From Methylobacterium sp. WSM2598 (GTDB taxonomy: Bacteria; Pseudomonadota; Alphaproteobacteria; Rhizobiales; Beijerinckiaceae): a stretch of DNA of 64,000 nt. The position numbers were made by a program, and so were the translations under genes. Positions 27,182-34,847 of this stretch are shown piece by piece (positions within the stretch are counted from its first letter, which is position 1; each line of letters begins with the position of its first letter). The notes beneath the pieces are model-generated. The model worked only from the letters and a program-made list of their open reading frames with translations, did no database searches and had not been told where the DNA came from. The stretch lies in contig NZ_KB900609.1 in the NCBI RefSeq assembly GCF_000379105.1, forward strand, positions 6,326,500-6,390,499, written 5' to 3'.

Positions 27182-28729
27182 GTGGCGGGCGAACGCTTCA
27201 CCATCACCACGGCGATCTCGTATCCGAACGGCGCCCCGCATATCGGGCACGCCTACGAGGTGATCGCCGCCGACGCCATCGCGCGCTTCAAGCGCATCGA
27301 CGGCTACGACGTGTTCTTCACCACCGGCACCGACGAGCACGGGCTGAAGATCCAGCAGACCGCCGCCAAGGCGGGAATCTCCCCGCGCGCCTTCGTGGAC
27401 GCGATGGCGCCGCGCTTCCGCACCATGGCGGAGACGCTGAACTGCGGCTTCGACCGCTTCATCCGCACCACCGATCCCGACCACATCGCGTCCTCGCAGG
27501 CGCTGTGGCGGCGGATGGAGGCGGCCGGCGACATCTACCTCGCGAAGTATGCCGGCTGGTACTCGGTGCGCGACGAGGCCTATTACGACGAGGCGGAGCT
27601 GGTGCTCGGCCAGGACGGGGTGCGCCGCGCCGAGCGGACCGGCACGCCGGTCGAGTGGGTCGAGGAGGAGAGCTACTTCTTCCGCCTCTCCGCCTACGCG
27701 GACCGGCTGCTCGCCCACTACACCGAGCACCCGGACTTCATCGGGCCGGAGACCCGCCGCAACGAGGTGGTGAGCTTCGTGCGCTCGGGCCTGCAGGACC
27801 TGTCGGTGAGCCGCACCACCTTCGACTGGGGCGTCCCGGTGCCCGACGCGCCCGGCCACGTGATGTACGTCTGGGTCGACGCGCTCACGAACTACATCAC
27901 GTCCTGCGGCTTCCCGGACGAGGCGGATCCGCGCTGGCGCCGCTGGCCGGCCGACCTGCACGTGATCGGCAAGGACATCATCCGCTTCCACGCGGTCTAC
28001 TGGCCGGCCTTCCTGATGTCGGCCGGGGTGCCGCTGCCCCGGCGCGTCTTCGGCCACGGCTTCCTGCTCAGCCGCGGCGAGAAGATGTCGAAGTCCCTCG
28101 GCAACGTGGTCGACCCGATCGCGCTCGCCGGGCTCTACGGGGTCGACCCGCTGCGCTACTTCGTGCTGCGCGAGGTGCCCTTCGGCCAGGACGGCAACTA
28201 CTCGCACGAGGCGATCGTCAACCGCACCAACGCGGACCTCGCCAACGACCTCGGCAACCTCGCCCAGCGCTCGCTGACCATGATCGCGCGCAATTGCGAC
28301 GGGGCGGTGCCGCGGCCCGGCGACCTCGCCGAGGCGGACCGGGCGATCCTCGCCGCCGCCGACGCGCTGCCGGCGGTCGCCCGCGCCGCCATGGAGGATT
28401 ACGCCCTGCACCACGCGCTCGCCGAGATCTGGGCCGTGGTGGCGGAGGCCAACCGCTACTTCGCGGCCCAGGAGCCCTGGACCCTGCGCAAGACCGACCC
28501 GGCCCGGATGGCGACCGTGCTCTACTGCACGGCCGAGACCCTGCGCGCGGTCGGCATCCTGGTGCAGCCCTTCGTGCCGGCGGCCGCCTGCCGGCTCCTC
28601 GACCTCCTGGCGGTGCCCGGGGAGGCGAGGGGATTGGCGCAGGTCGGGGAGGGGGGCCGGCTCGTCCCGGGCACGGCCCTGCCTGCCCCGAGCCCGATCT
28701 TCCCGCGCTTCGTCGAGCCGGAGGCCTGA
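27182..28729 (+). CDS. metG: Methionyl-tRNA synthetase
   Basis: 515 aa from GTG 27182, chosen because the conserved sequence begins at FTITTAISYPNG just after it. The open frame extends upstream to 27077 without homologous sequence, and an in-frame TTG at 27158 is possible. Class I signatures are HIGH at residues 20-23 and KMSKSLGN near residue 300. The short connective peptide lacks a Cys4 zinc knuckle and the C-terminal tRNA-binding domain is absent, matching the compact alphaproteobacterial type. It is followed at 6 nt by tatD and then an MBL hydrolase, the classic metG-tatD-MBL order of Rhizobiales. Confidence 0.96.
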   Translation: MAGERFTITTAISYPNGAPHIGHAYEVIAADAIARFKRIDGYDVFFTTGTDEHGLKIQQTAAKAGISPRAFVDAMAPRFRTMAETLNCGFDRFIRTTDPDHIASSQALWRRMEAAGDIYLAKYAGWYSVRDEAYYDEAELVLGQDGVRRAERTGTPVEWVEEESYFFRLSAYADRLLAHYTEHPDFIGPETRRNEVVSFVRSGLQDLSVSRTTFDWGVPVPDAPGHVMYVWVDALTNYITSCGFPDEADPRWRRWPADLHVIGKDIIRFHAVYWPAFLMSAGVPLPRRVFGHGFLLSRGEKMSKSLGNVVDPIALAGLYGVDPLRYFVLREVPFGQDGNYSHEAIVNRTNADLANDLGNLAQRSLTMIARNCDGAVPRPGDLAEADRAILAAADALPAVARAAMEDYALHHALAEIWAVVAEANRYFAAQEPWTLRKTDPARMATVLYCTAETLRAVGILVQPFVPAAACRLLDLLAVPGEARGLAQVGEGGRLVPGTALPAPSPIFPRFVEPEA

Positions 28730-28735
28730 GGCGGC

Positions 28736-29548
28736 ATGCTGGTCGACAGCCACTGCCACCTCGACTTCGAGGGCCTCGCCGAGACGCTGCCGGAGGTGCT
28801 CGCCCGCGCCCGGCGGGCGGGCGTCTCCCGCATGGTGACGATCTCGACCCGCCTGCGCCGGGCCTCCGTCTACCGGGCGCTGGCGGAGGCGCATCCGGAG
28901 ATCTTCTTCACGGTCGGCACCCACCCGCATCAGGCCGCCGAGGAGCCCGACATTCCCCTGGAGGAGATCGTCGCGCTCTCGCGGCACCCGCGCTGCGTCG
29001 GGATCGGCGAGGCCGGGCTCGACTACCACTACGACACCGCGCCGCGGGACGTGCAGGCCCGGGTCTTCCGCACCCACATCGCGGCCGCCCGCGAGACCGG
29101 CCTGCCCCTCGTGATCCATGCCCGCGACGCGGATGCCGACATGGAGGCGATCCTGCGTGAGGAGATGGGGCGCGGGGCCTTCCGGGCGGTGCTGCACTGC
29201 TTCTCCTCGGGCCGGCGCCTCGCCGAGGCCGGGGTGGAGCTCGGGCTCTTCGTCTCCTTCTCGGGCATCGTGACCTTCCGGCGCTCGCAGGAGCTGCGGG
29301 CGATCGCGGCCGCGGTGCCGCGCGAGCGCCTGCTCGTCGAGACGGACGCGCCCTTCCTGGCGCCCGAGCCGCATCGGGGGCGGCCCAACGAGCCGGCCTA
29401 CGTGGCCGAGACGGCGCGGAGCCTCGCCGGCAGCCTCGGGATGGCGCCGGAGGATCTGGCGCGGCTCACCACCGCCAACTTCTACCGGCTGTTCGAGAAG
29501 GCCGCCCGGGCGGACGCGGCCGGGCCCGCCGGCGGCACGGACCGATGA
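28736..29548 (+). CDS. tatD: TatD family metal-dependent deoxyribonuclease
   Basis: 270 aa. All TatD metal-binding elements are visible: DSHCHLDF at the N-terminus, TVGTHPH, GEAGLDYHYD, VIHARDAD, LHCFSS and ETDAPFLAPEPHRG. TatD proteins are 3'-5' exonucleases on single-stranded DNA and RNA acting in repair and quality control. The ATG follows the metG stop by 6 nt and the next gene starts 10 nt after its stop, consistent with one transcript. Confidence 0.94.
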   Translation: MLVDSHCHLDFEGLAETLPEVLARARRAGVSRMVTISTRLRRASVYRALAEAHPEIFFTVGTHPHQAAEEPDIPLEEIVALSRHPRCVGIGEAGLDYHYDTAPRDVQARVFRTHIAAARETGLPLVIHARDADADMEAILREEMGRGAFRAVLHCFSSGRRLAEAGVELGLFVSFSGIVTFRRSQELRAIAAAVPRERLLVETDAPFLAPEPHRGRPNEPAYVAETARSLAGSLGMAPEDLARLTTANFYRLFEKAARADAAGPAGGTDR

Positions 29549-29558
29549 GGAACCGCCG

Positions 29559-30368
29559 ATGGCCACGCTGACGCTGCGCATCCTCGGCTGCGGCTCCTCC
29601 GGGGGCGTCCCGCGCGTCGGCTCCGGCTGGGGCGCCTGCGACCCGGCCGAGCCGAAGAACCGCCGCCGCCGCTGCTCGCTCCTGGTGGAGGGGCGCCGGG
29701 CGGGGCCCGGACCCGCCACCACGATCCTCGTCGACACCTCGCCGGACCTGCGCGAGCAGTTGCTCGACGCCGCCGCCGAGCGGCTCGACGCGGTGCTGTT
29801 CACCCACGCCCATGCCGACCACACCCACGGCATCGACGACGTGCGCGCGATGGTGATCCACATGCGCCGCCGCATCCCGGTCTACGCGGACGCGACCACG
29901 CGGGCGCTGCTGGAGACGCGCTTCGCCTACTGCTTCGCGACCCCGCCGGGCAGCCAGTACCCGCCGATCCTCGACCTCCACGACCTCCCGGACGGCGCGC
30001 CCCTCGGGCTCGACGGGCCGGGCGGCCCGGTGACGGCGACCTCGTTCCGGATGGAGCACGGCAACGAGGAGGCGCTCGGCTTCCGCTTCGCGGACGCCGC
30101 CTACGCCCCCGACGTCAGCCTGATGCCGGAGGCGGCCAAGGCCCATCTGCGGGACCTCGACCTTTTGATCCTCGACGCGCTGCGCGACACGCCGCACCCG
30201 ACGCATTTCTCGGTCTCGGACGCGCTGGCCCTGATCGAGGAGGTGCGGCCCCGCCGGGCCATCCTGACCAACCTGCACACGGATCTCGACTACGAGAGCC
30301 TGCGGCGGCGCCTGCCGAAGGGGGTGGTGCCGGCCTATGACGGGCTCACGGTCACGGTCGAGGGCTGA
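29559..30368 (+). CDS. MBL-fold metallo-hydrolase (PhnP/RNase Z-like)
   Basis: 269 aa. It starts TLRILGCGSSGGVPRVGSGWGACDP, the PhnP-type opening, and carries the metal site THAHADHTHGIDD near residue 87. FRMEHGNEEALGFRF and a late DALRDTPHPTHFS supply further His/Asp ligands. Members include cyclic phosphate diesterases (PhnP) and tRNA/RNA-type phosphodiesterases, but the metG-tatD-linked branch has no proven substrate. Its last 34 nt overlap the end of the convergent cupin gene. Confidence 0.88.
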   Translation: MATLTLRILGCGSSGGVPRVGSGWGACDPAEPKNRRRRCSLLVEGRRAGPGPATTILVDTSPDLREQLLDAAAERLDAVLFTHAHADHTHGIDDVRAMVIHMRRRIPVYADATTRALLETRFAYCFATPPGSQYPPILDLHDLPDGAPLGLDGPGGPVTATSFRMEHGNEEALGFRFADAAYAPDVSLMPEAAKAHLRDLDLLILDALRDTPHPTHFSVSDALALIEEVRPRRAILTNLHTDLDYESLRRRLPKGVVPAYDGLTVTVEG

Positions 30369-30694
30369 CAGAACACGCAGAGCCACAGGGTCGGGGTGTC
30401 GGGGCTCGTCCACTCGACCCGGTGGCGGCGGCGGGCCTCGATCAGCAGGTGGTCGCCGGGCGCCAGCACCCGCGCCTCGGGCTCGTCCGCGAGCCTGAGC
30501 CGGGCGGCGCCCGCGAGGAGCAGCACCCACTCGTCCTCGGCCTGATCGTACCAGAAGCCCGGCGGGCTCGCCTGGCCGGTCGAGACGATGCGCTCGACGC
30601 GCAGGCCGGGCCGCGCCAGCAGCGCGGTCACGGTTTCGTCGGGCGTGCCGGGCGGCGGCAGGGCGTCGAACAGGTTTGCGGTCGGGGCCGGCAT
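30335..30694 (-). CDS. Cupin domain protein
   Basis: 119 aa from ATG 30694. The sequence WYDQAEDEWVLLLAGAARLRLAD, followed by LAPGDHLLIEARRRHRVEWTSPD and LWLCVFC, is a small single-domain cupin with conserved Glu, Gly and His positions for a metal. Such proteins bind or isomerise sugars, phenolics or small acids and often have no known substrate. The gene converges on the MBL hydrolase with a 34-nt overlap of coding ends, so antisense interference between the two transcripts is possible. Confidence 0.8.
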   Translation of the reverse strand: MPAPTANLFDALPPPGTPDETVTALLARPGLRVERIVSTGQASPPGFWYDQAEDEWVLLLAGAARLRLADEPEARVLAPGDHLLIEARRRHRVEWTSPDTPTLWLCVFCQPSTVTVSPS

Positions 30695-30784
30695 GGCGGG
30701 GGGTCCGGGTCGGGGGCTCGGGGGCTCGGGGGCTCCGACCGAAGCAGAATTGCATGGCGCACTTCTGCTTGGTCTCTTGGTTTC

Positions 30785-30831
30785 GCATCATTCTTCGCCG
30801 CCGAACCGGCGGCCGCTTCGGCGAATGATGC
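30785..30831. repeat. 47-bp palindromic element (copy 1)
   Basis: Inverted arms GCATCATTC (30785-30793) and GAATGATGC (30823-30831) enclose CGCCGAA / TTCGGCG. The core closely matches a segment at 51230-51266, so it is a dispersed palindrome of the REP kind. It lies in the 412-bp space between the cupin and DUF892 genes, in which no other gene is seen. Confidence 0.6.
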
Positions 30832-31009
30832 TGAGCGCGGGACGCCGCGTCCGGGGAGCCTCGGGGCCGAACGGCCGTCCGCCCCGTCCCGCCCGCCTCG
30901 TTCCAGTTCCATAATCTTCCTTATGCGAATCGGGCGTGTAGGCGCAAAGTTAAAATGTCCCGCCTTTGCAATGGTGGAATGGCACACTCCCCTGTCCGGA
31001 CGGGCCCGC

Positions 31010-31035
31010 GGAACCAGCCGGCGAGCCGCCTCATT
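31010..31035 (+). promoter_or_regulatory. Likely EcfG-type promoter of the DUF892 gene
   Basis: GGAAC-N17-CATT, with a perfect -35 and one mismatch in the -10 (consensus CGTT), 72 nt before the ATG at 31107. DUF892/YciF proteins are typical general-stress genes, which supports the reading. Confidence 0.45.
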
Positions 31036-31106
31036 CTGGTGACGAGAGCGGCAGCCCGGTCCGCAGCCGGCCCCGGCGGCCCGCACCCACCCCGATGGAG
31101 GACGCG

Positions 31107-31610
31107 ATGGGCCTGTTCACGAAGGACATCAAGACGCTCGACGACCTGTTCGTTCACACGCTCCAGGACGTCTACTACGCCGAGAACCAGATCACGAAGG
31201 CGCTCCCGAAGATGATCGCCAAGGCGACGGACCCGCAGCTCAAGCAGGGCTTCGAGACGCACCTGCGCGAGACCGAGGGCCAGATCCGGCGCCTGGAGCA
31301 GGTCTTCCAGATGCACGGGCACCAGCCCAAGGCCGTGGATTGCCCGGCGATCGACGGGATCATCAAGGAGGCGAACGAGACGGCGGGCGAGATCGCCGAC
31401 GCGGAGGTGCTGGACGCCGCCCTGCTCGCCGCCGCCCAGGCCGTCGAGCATTACGAGATCACCCGCTACGGCACCCTGATCGCCTGGGCCAAGCGCCTCG
31501 GCCGCAGCGATTGCGCCAGCGTGCTGCAGCAGACCCTCGAGGAGGAGAAGGCCACCGACCAGAAGTTGACCGCCATGGCGGAGAGCAAGGTCAACCAGAA
31601 GGCGGCGTGA
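31107..31610 (+). CDS. Ferritin-like DUF892 (YciE/YciF) family protein
   Basis: 167 aa from ATG 31107 behind GGAGGACGC. An upstream in-frame ATG at 31095 overlaps the ribosome site. The sequence TLDDLFVHTLQDVYYAENQITKALPKM, then HLRETEGQIRRLEQVF and EVLDAALLAAAQAVEHYEITRYGTL, gives the four-helix ferritin-like fold with conserved Glu, Glu-x-x-x-His positions for a di-iron site. Family members are induced by osmotic and general stress. A GGAAC-type promoter candidate lies 72 nt upstream and a strong hairpin follows the gene. Confidence 0.9.
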   Translation: MGLFTKDIKTLDDLFVHTLQDVYYAENQITKALPKMIAKATDPQLKQGFETHLRETEGQIRRLEQVFQMHGHQPKAVDCPAIDGIIKEANETAGEIADAEVLDAALLAAAQAVEHYEITRYGTLIAWAKRLGRSDCASVLQQTLEEEKATDQKLTAMAESKVNQKAA

Positions 31611-31616
31611 CGCGCC

Positions 31617-31647
31617 GGACCTCCTCGCGCCCCGCGCGAGGAGGTCC
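31617..31647 (+). terminator. Strong hairpin after the DUF892 gene
   Basis: A perfect 14-bp stem GGACCTCCTCGCGC / GCGCGAGGAGGTCC with a 3-nt loop begins 6 nt after the stop codon. There is no T run behind it. The following stretch, to about 31973, shows no supported gene. Confidence 0.6.
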
Positions 31648-31973
31648 GCGGCGCGGGCGCCGCGGCGAGGGCGGCCGCGCCGCATCGGTCGGCGCGGGAC
31701 GAAAAACCTCCGCGCTCACCTCGCAAGTCACCGATCGCGGCCTCTCACGTGGAGAATAAATTCCCATACGCGGCCGCCGCGAGGAAAGTCCCTGATCTCC
31801 TGATTGTCGCCGGCCTGCCCGCGATGGGCGCAGAGGCCGCCGATCTTCCGGCCCGGGACGCCGTCCTGCGCCCTCTGCGCCGATCTCGACCGCACCGTCT
31901 CGACGCGGGTCGGCGGCGAGCAGGTCCGGTTCAAGGCCGGGTACGAGGTGCACCAGCGGCGGATCGGCCTCGA

Positions 31974-32123
31974 TCACCGGCTGAACCGGCTCTGACCGGC
32001 CGGGGCCGCCCTGCCCCGGGGCACCTTGCCGGACCTCGCGACGAGGAAGGTCCGGCCGCGCGCAATCCCGGCCGGGTCCGCCGCGCCGTCGCACGCCACG
32101 AACTGGATCTCGACCTCCGCCAT
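31974..32123 (-). CDS. Short hypothetical protein (49 aa)
   Basis: From ATG 32123 the frame reads MAEVEIQFVACDG, then DPAGIARGRTFLVARSGKVPRG, ending at TGA 31976-31974. The composition looks protein-like in the first 40 residues, and a GAGCGGGGG stretch precedes the start. It lies 28 nt downstream of the tiny membrane protein gene on the same strand, so they may be co-transcribed. No family was recognised, and it may not be real. Confidence 0.4.
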   Translation of the reverse strand: MAEVEIQFVACDGAADPAGIARGRTFLVARSGKVPRGRAAPAGQSRFSR

Positions 32124-32151
32124 GCCCCCGCTCCGAGCCGGATCCGACCCG

Positions 32152-32292
32152 TCACTCCGCCTGGGGCAGGGACCAGGACGCACCGCCCCGGTCGCTCTCG
32201 TTCCGGCGCAGATGAGTCGCCAAACCCGCGATCACCGCGAGGACGAGCGGGAACAAAAGCACGACCAGCATCCCAACCACCATGACACTCAT
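32152..32292 (-). CDS. Tiny single-pass membrane protein (46 aa)
   Basis: From ATG 32292 the frame encodes MSVMVVGMLVVLLFPLVLAV and then IAGLATHLRRNESDRGG, ending in ASWSLPQAE. It has one hydrophobic helix of about 22 residues followed by a positively charged cytoplasmic-type tail, a clean membrane protein pattern unlikely in random GC-rich sequence. An alternative ATG is at 32283. The ribosome site is weak (CAGGG). No family was recognised. Confidence 0.5.
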   Translation of the reverse strand: MSVMVVGMLVVLLFPLVLAVIAGLATHLRRNESDRGGASWSLPQAE

Positions 32293-32575
32293 GACCCTGC
32301 CACGTTAATCGCTCTGCGTTGCTTCAGGCTTGTGTGGCCTTCCGGGGAAATTGATGATTCGCTCCCCGCGCCGAATTTCGTATGATGGACCGCGGATTGT
32401 TGCAAGATTTTCGGAAAAGGTGACGGCATATACCGAACGGCATAAGCATATGCTGACTCTCCCGCGTGGGAGAGACGTTTCTCAACAGTTCCTCACCTGA
32501 TCCGATCGGCGGAACGGCGCGGCCGGCTCCCGCGCCCGGCGCGCCCCGCGCCCGCCCGGGCCGGCCCGGGCGGGC

Positions 32576-33203
32576 GTGGACGGCGACTTCCTCGCCGTCG
32601 CGGTGACCGGCGGCATCGCGGTCGCGCGGATCCCCGACACCTGGGAGACGCTGCAGCTGGCCGGCTTCGCGCAGACGCCGATCACGGCCTTCGTGATCCT
32701 CACGGCGAGCCGGCACAGGCCGGAGATGAAGACGCCCGGCCGGCTCCTCGGCTGCGCCGCCGGAGGGCTCTACGGGCTCCTCGCCATGGCCCTCGCGGCG
32801 GACGGCGTCCTGCCCTGGCTCGCCTGCCTCGCGGGCGGCCCTTCGTCGCGGGCGTCGTGCAGCACGGACGCGGCGACGGCGCCTATGCGGGCCAGCAGGC
32901 GGCCACTGCGTCGCCACGGTGCGGGGACCCGCGCCGACGACGGACCTGCTGCCGGCCGTCGACCGCCCGATCGGAGTTGCCGGCGGGATCGCCGGGGTGC
33001 TGGCGCTCGATCCGCTCCTGGCGCCCCTGCGCCCGCCGGCCGCCGCCCTGGTGCGGTCCGCCTCCGGTGCCTCGCCCGCCGGGCGGGCGGCCCGCGCGAT
33101 TGCGGTGGACGCGACGCAACCGCGCGCGACTTGCCCATCCCGCAGCCGGGAGGTCCCGTCTATCCTGCCGGAATCGCGAGCTCTGCCGGGACAAAGGGGA
33201 TGA
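32576..33203 (+). pseudogene. Decayed FUSC-family membrane protein gene
   Basis: Three consecutive fragments in three frames read like one FUSC (fusaric-acid-resistance-like) membrane protein. Frame one gives FAQTPITAFVILTASRHRPE and GCAAGGLYGLLAMALAADGV. A one-base loss near 32840 moves to FVAGVVQHGRGDGAYAGQQAA. A second loss near 32915 moves to RGPAPTTDLLPAVDR and GVAGGIAGVLALDPLLAPLR. The upstream half expected of a full gene was not found. It is therefore a truncated, frameshifted remnant. The intact family are inner-membrane efflux-type proteins. Confidence 0.65.
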
Positions 33204-33541
33204 GCAGGATGGTGAAGGCGGTGATCGCTCTCGTGCTGGTGCTGTGCGCCGGCCCAGCTATGGCGCAGAGTAAGCTTTCGGACTTGAAGAAGGCGAGCGA
33301 ATTCAACGCGTCCTGCCAGCCCGGCGCGACGGAGCTGCAGAAAACCTACCTTGCCGGCTTCGTCCTGGGCGCGGCGGATGCCTCCGTCGGCAAGCATCTC
33401 TGCCCGAAGGATCCGGTCTCCACGCAGCAGCTCGTGGACGTGTTCTGCCGCTACATGAAGGAGCACCCGAAGAACCTGAACCGGCCCGGGGGCCTGCTGC
33501 TCGGGCTCTCGCTCTCCGAGGCCTGGCCGTGCAAGCCGTGA
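33200..33541 (+). CDS. Small exported protein of the Rap1a/Tai immunity-like family
   Basis: 113 aa from ATG 33200 (a second ATG at 33209 is possible). A signal peptide (MVKAVIALVLVLCAGPAMAQ) precedes a mature part with two Cys pairs: FNASCQPG, then TYLAGFVLGAADASVGKHLCP, VSTQQLVDVFCRYMKEHP, and a final SEAWPCKP. This spacing matches the Rap1a/Tai domain, first described in immunity proteins against type VI amidases but widespread as plain exported proteins. No type VI effector is present nearby, so an immunity role is not indicated. Confidence 0.75.
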   Translation: MSRMVKAVIALVLVLCAGPAMAQSKLSDLKKASEFNASCQPGATELQKTYLAGFVLGAADASVGKHLCPKDPVSTQQLVDVFCRYMKEHPKNLNRPGGLLLGLSLSEAWPCKP

Positions 33542-33547
33542 GGCGGT

Positions 33548-33564
33548 CCGCCGCCAGGCGGCGG
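33548..33564. terminator. Short hairpin between convergent genes
   Basis: CCGCCG / CGGCGG with a short loop lies in the 34-bp gap between the stops at 33541 and 33576. Weak, GC-rich, no T tract. Confidence 0.25.
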
Positions 33565-33575
33565 TCCGGCGCCGG

Positions 33576-34847
33576 TCAGGCGCGCAGGGACGCGGCGGGC
33601 GATTGCCGGTAGGCGAGCCAGGCCGGGAGCAGGGCCAGCACGGAGGCGACCGCGAGGAGCGCCCCCGCGAAGGCGGCGTCCTCGGCGGCCAGTTCCACCG
33701 GCAGGGTGAAGCCGCCCTGCCCCTGCGCGAGGCGCGCGAGGAGCCGGGCGGCCCCGTAGCCGAGGGCGACGCCGCCGGCGATCCCCGCCGACACGAGCAG
33801 CATCGCCTCGCCCCAGACGATCAGGAAGACCGCGCGGCGCGGCGCGCCGAAGGCCCGCAGCGCACCGATCTGGCGCCGCCGCTGCGCCACGTGGATCACC
33901 GTGATCAGGAGGAGCGCGGCCGCCACCAGGGCCTCGGCGCCGGCGGAGATGGCCATCAGCACCTGCCGGGCATCGCCGAGGGTCGCGTAGAGGCGGGTCA
34001 GCACCTCGGCCGGGAACACCGCCAGCGTGCCGCCGCCGCGGTACTCCTGCCGCAGCTTGTAGGCCGCCGCGAAGGAGGTGGGCTTGACCAGGATGGCCGG
34101 CAGGCCCGGCAGATCGTGGTCGAAGGTCTCGTCCAGCGGCGCCTGCGCGTCGATGCGGCCGTGGGCCGCCTCCCCGTCCGGCCCGGCGCGCCCGCGCTCC
34201 TGACCAAGACCGTGTTCCTGGCCGTGGTCTTGGCCGTGGTCTTGGCCGAGCCCGTGGACGTGCCAGACCGCCTGGATCGGGACCAGGATGGCGCGATCCC
34301 ACGCCGTGCCGGTCGGGGACAGCCGGCCGACGAGGCGGTAGGTGGCGCCCGCATGGGTGGGGCCCGGCTCGCCGCCGCTGCCGTGCATCGGATGCAGGGC
34401 GGTGCCGAGCGGCAGGTCGACCGCGGATCCGGCCACCGCCTCGCCCTCGGCCCGGAACGGGCGCCCGTCCCGGATCCCGCCCGCGACGCCCTCGACGAGG
34501 CGCGTCGTCGTGCCGACGATCGGGTGGCCGCGATAGCTGTCGCCGAAGCCGACCGGCGCCGCCCAGGCGACGCGGGGATCGCCCGAGAGCCGGGCGAGCA
34601 CGTCGCCGGGGACGAGCGGCAGCGGCGCGGGCTGGAGGAAGACGGCCGACAGGACGAGCTGCACCTCGCTCCCGGGCGCCCCGACCACGAGGTCGAACCG
34701 GTCGGCGGCGCGCGCGCTGCCGAGCCGCAGCGCGCGCTCCTGCAGCGTGACCGCCACGCCGAGCGCGGTGGACAGGGCCACCAGGAGCACGATGACCAGG
34801 GAGGCGGCCCAGAGCCGTCGCAGATCGGCGAGGACAAAGCGGATCAC
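33576..34847 (-). CDS. FtsX/MacB-type ABC transporter permease with His-rich periplasmic loop
   Basis: 423 aa, GTG start at 34847 overlapping the ATPase stop (GTGA). One N-terminal helix (LWAASLVIVLLVALSTALGVAV) is followed by a large periplasmic domain and three C-terminal helices, with AQRRRQIGALRAFGAPRRAVFLIVWGE typical of FtsX-like permeases. The periplasmic part contains VWHVHGLGQDHGQDHGQEHG, a His/Asp/Glu/Gln-rich loop encoded by 12-bp repeats, suggesting metal binding. It would form a mechanotransmitter or lipoprotein-type ABC complex with the preceding ATPase. Context with a DUF3299-like protein and alkaline phosphatase points to zinc, by inference only. Confidence 0.85.
   Translation of the reverse strand: MIRFVLADLRRLWAASLVIVLLVALSTALGVAVTLQERALRLGSARAADRFDLVVGAPGSEVQLVLSAVFLQPAPLPLVPGDVLARLSGDPRVAWAAPVGFGDSYRGHPIVGTTTRLVEGVAGGIRDGRPFRAEGEAVAGSAVDLPLGTALHPMHGSGGEPGPTHAGATYRLVGRLSPTGTAWDRAILVPIQAVWHVHGLGQDHGQDHGQEHGLGQERGRAGPDGEAAHGRIDAQAPLDETFDHDLPGLPAILVKPTSFAAAYKLRQEYRGGGTLAVFPAEVLTRLYATLGDARQVLMAISAGAEALVAAALLLITVIHVAQRRRQIGALRAFGAPRRAVFLIVWGEAMLLVSAGIAGGVALGYGAARLLARLAQGQGGFTLPVELAAEDAAFAGALLAVASVLALLPAWLAYRQSPAASLRA
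34208..34255. repeat. 12-bp tandem repeats encoding the His-rich loop
   Basis: Two exact units GGCCGTGGTCTT (34220-34231, 34232-34243) are flanked by diverged copies at 34208-34219 and 34244-34255. On the minus strand they encode Gln-Asp/Glu-His-Gly repeats in the permease. Slippage here would change the number of His residues in whole-codon steps. Confidence 0.7.

Noticed and set aside
31804..31995. 63-aa plus-strand frame ending GYEVHQRRIGLDHRLNRL
   Set aside because: The tail looks faintly protein-like, but there is no ribosome site and the first half is low complexity. It also partly overlaps the better candidate at 31974-32123.
33200..33541. Rap1a/Tai-like protein as evidence of a type VI secretion immunity pair
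   Set aside because: No effector or T6SS gene nearby, and the family is widespread outside T6SS.
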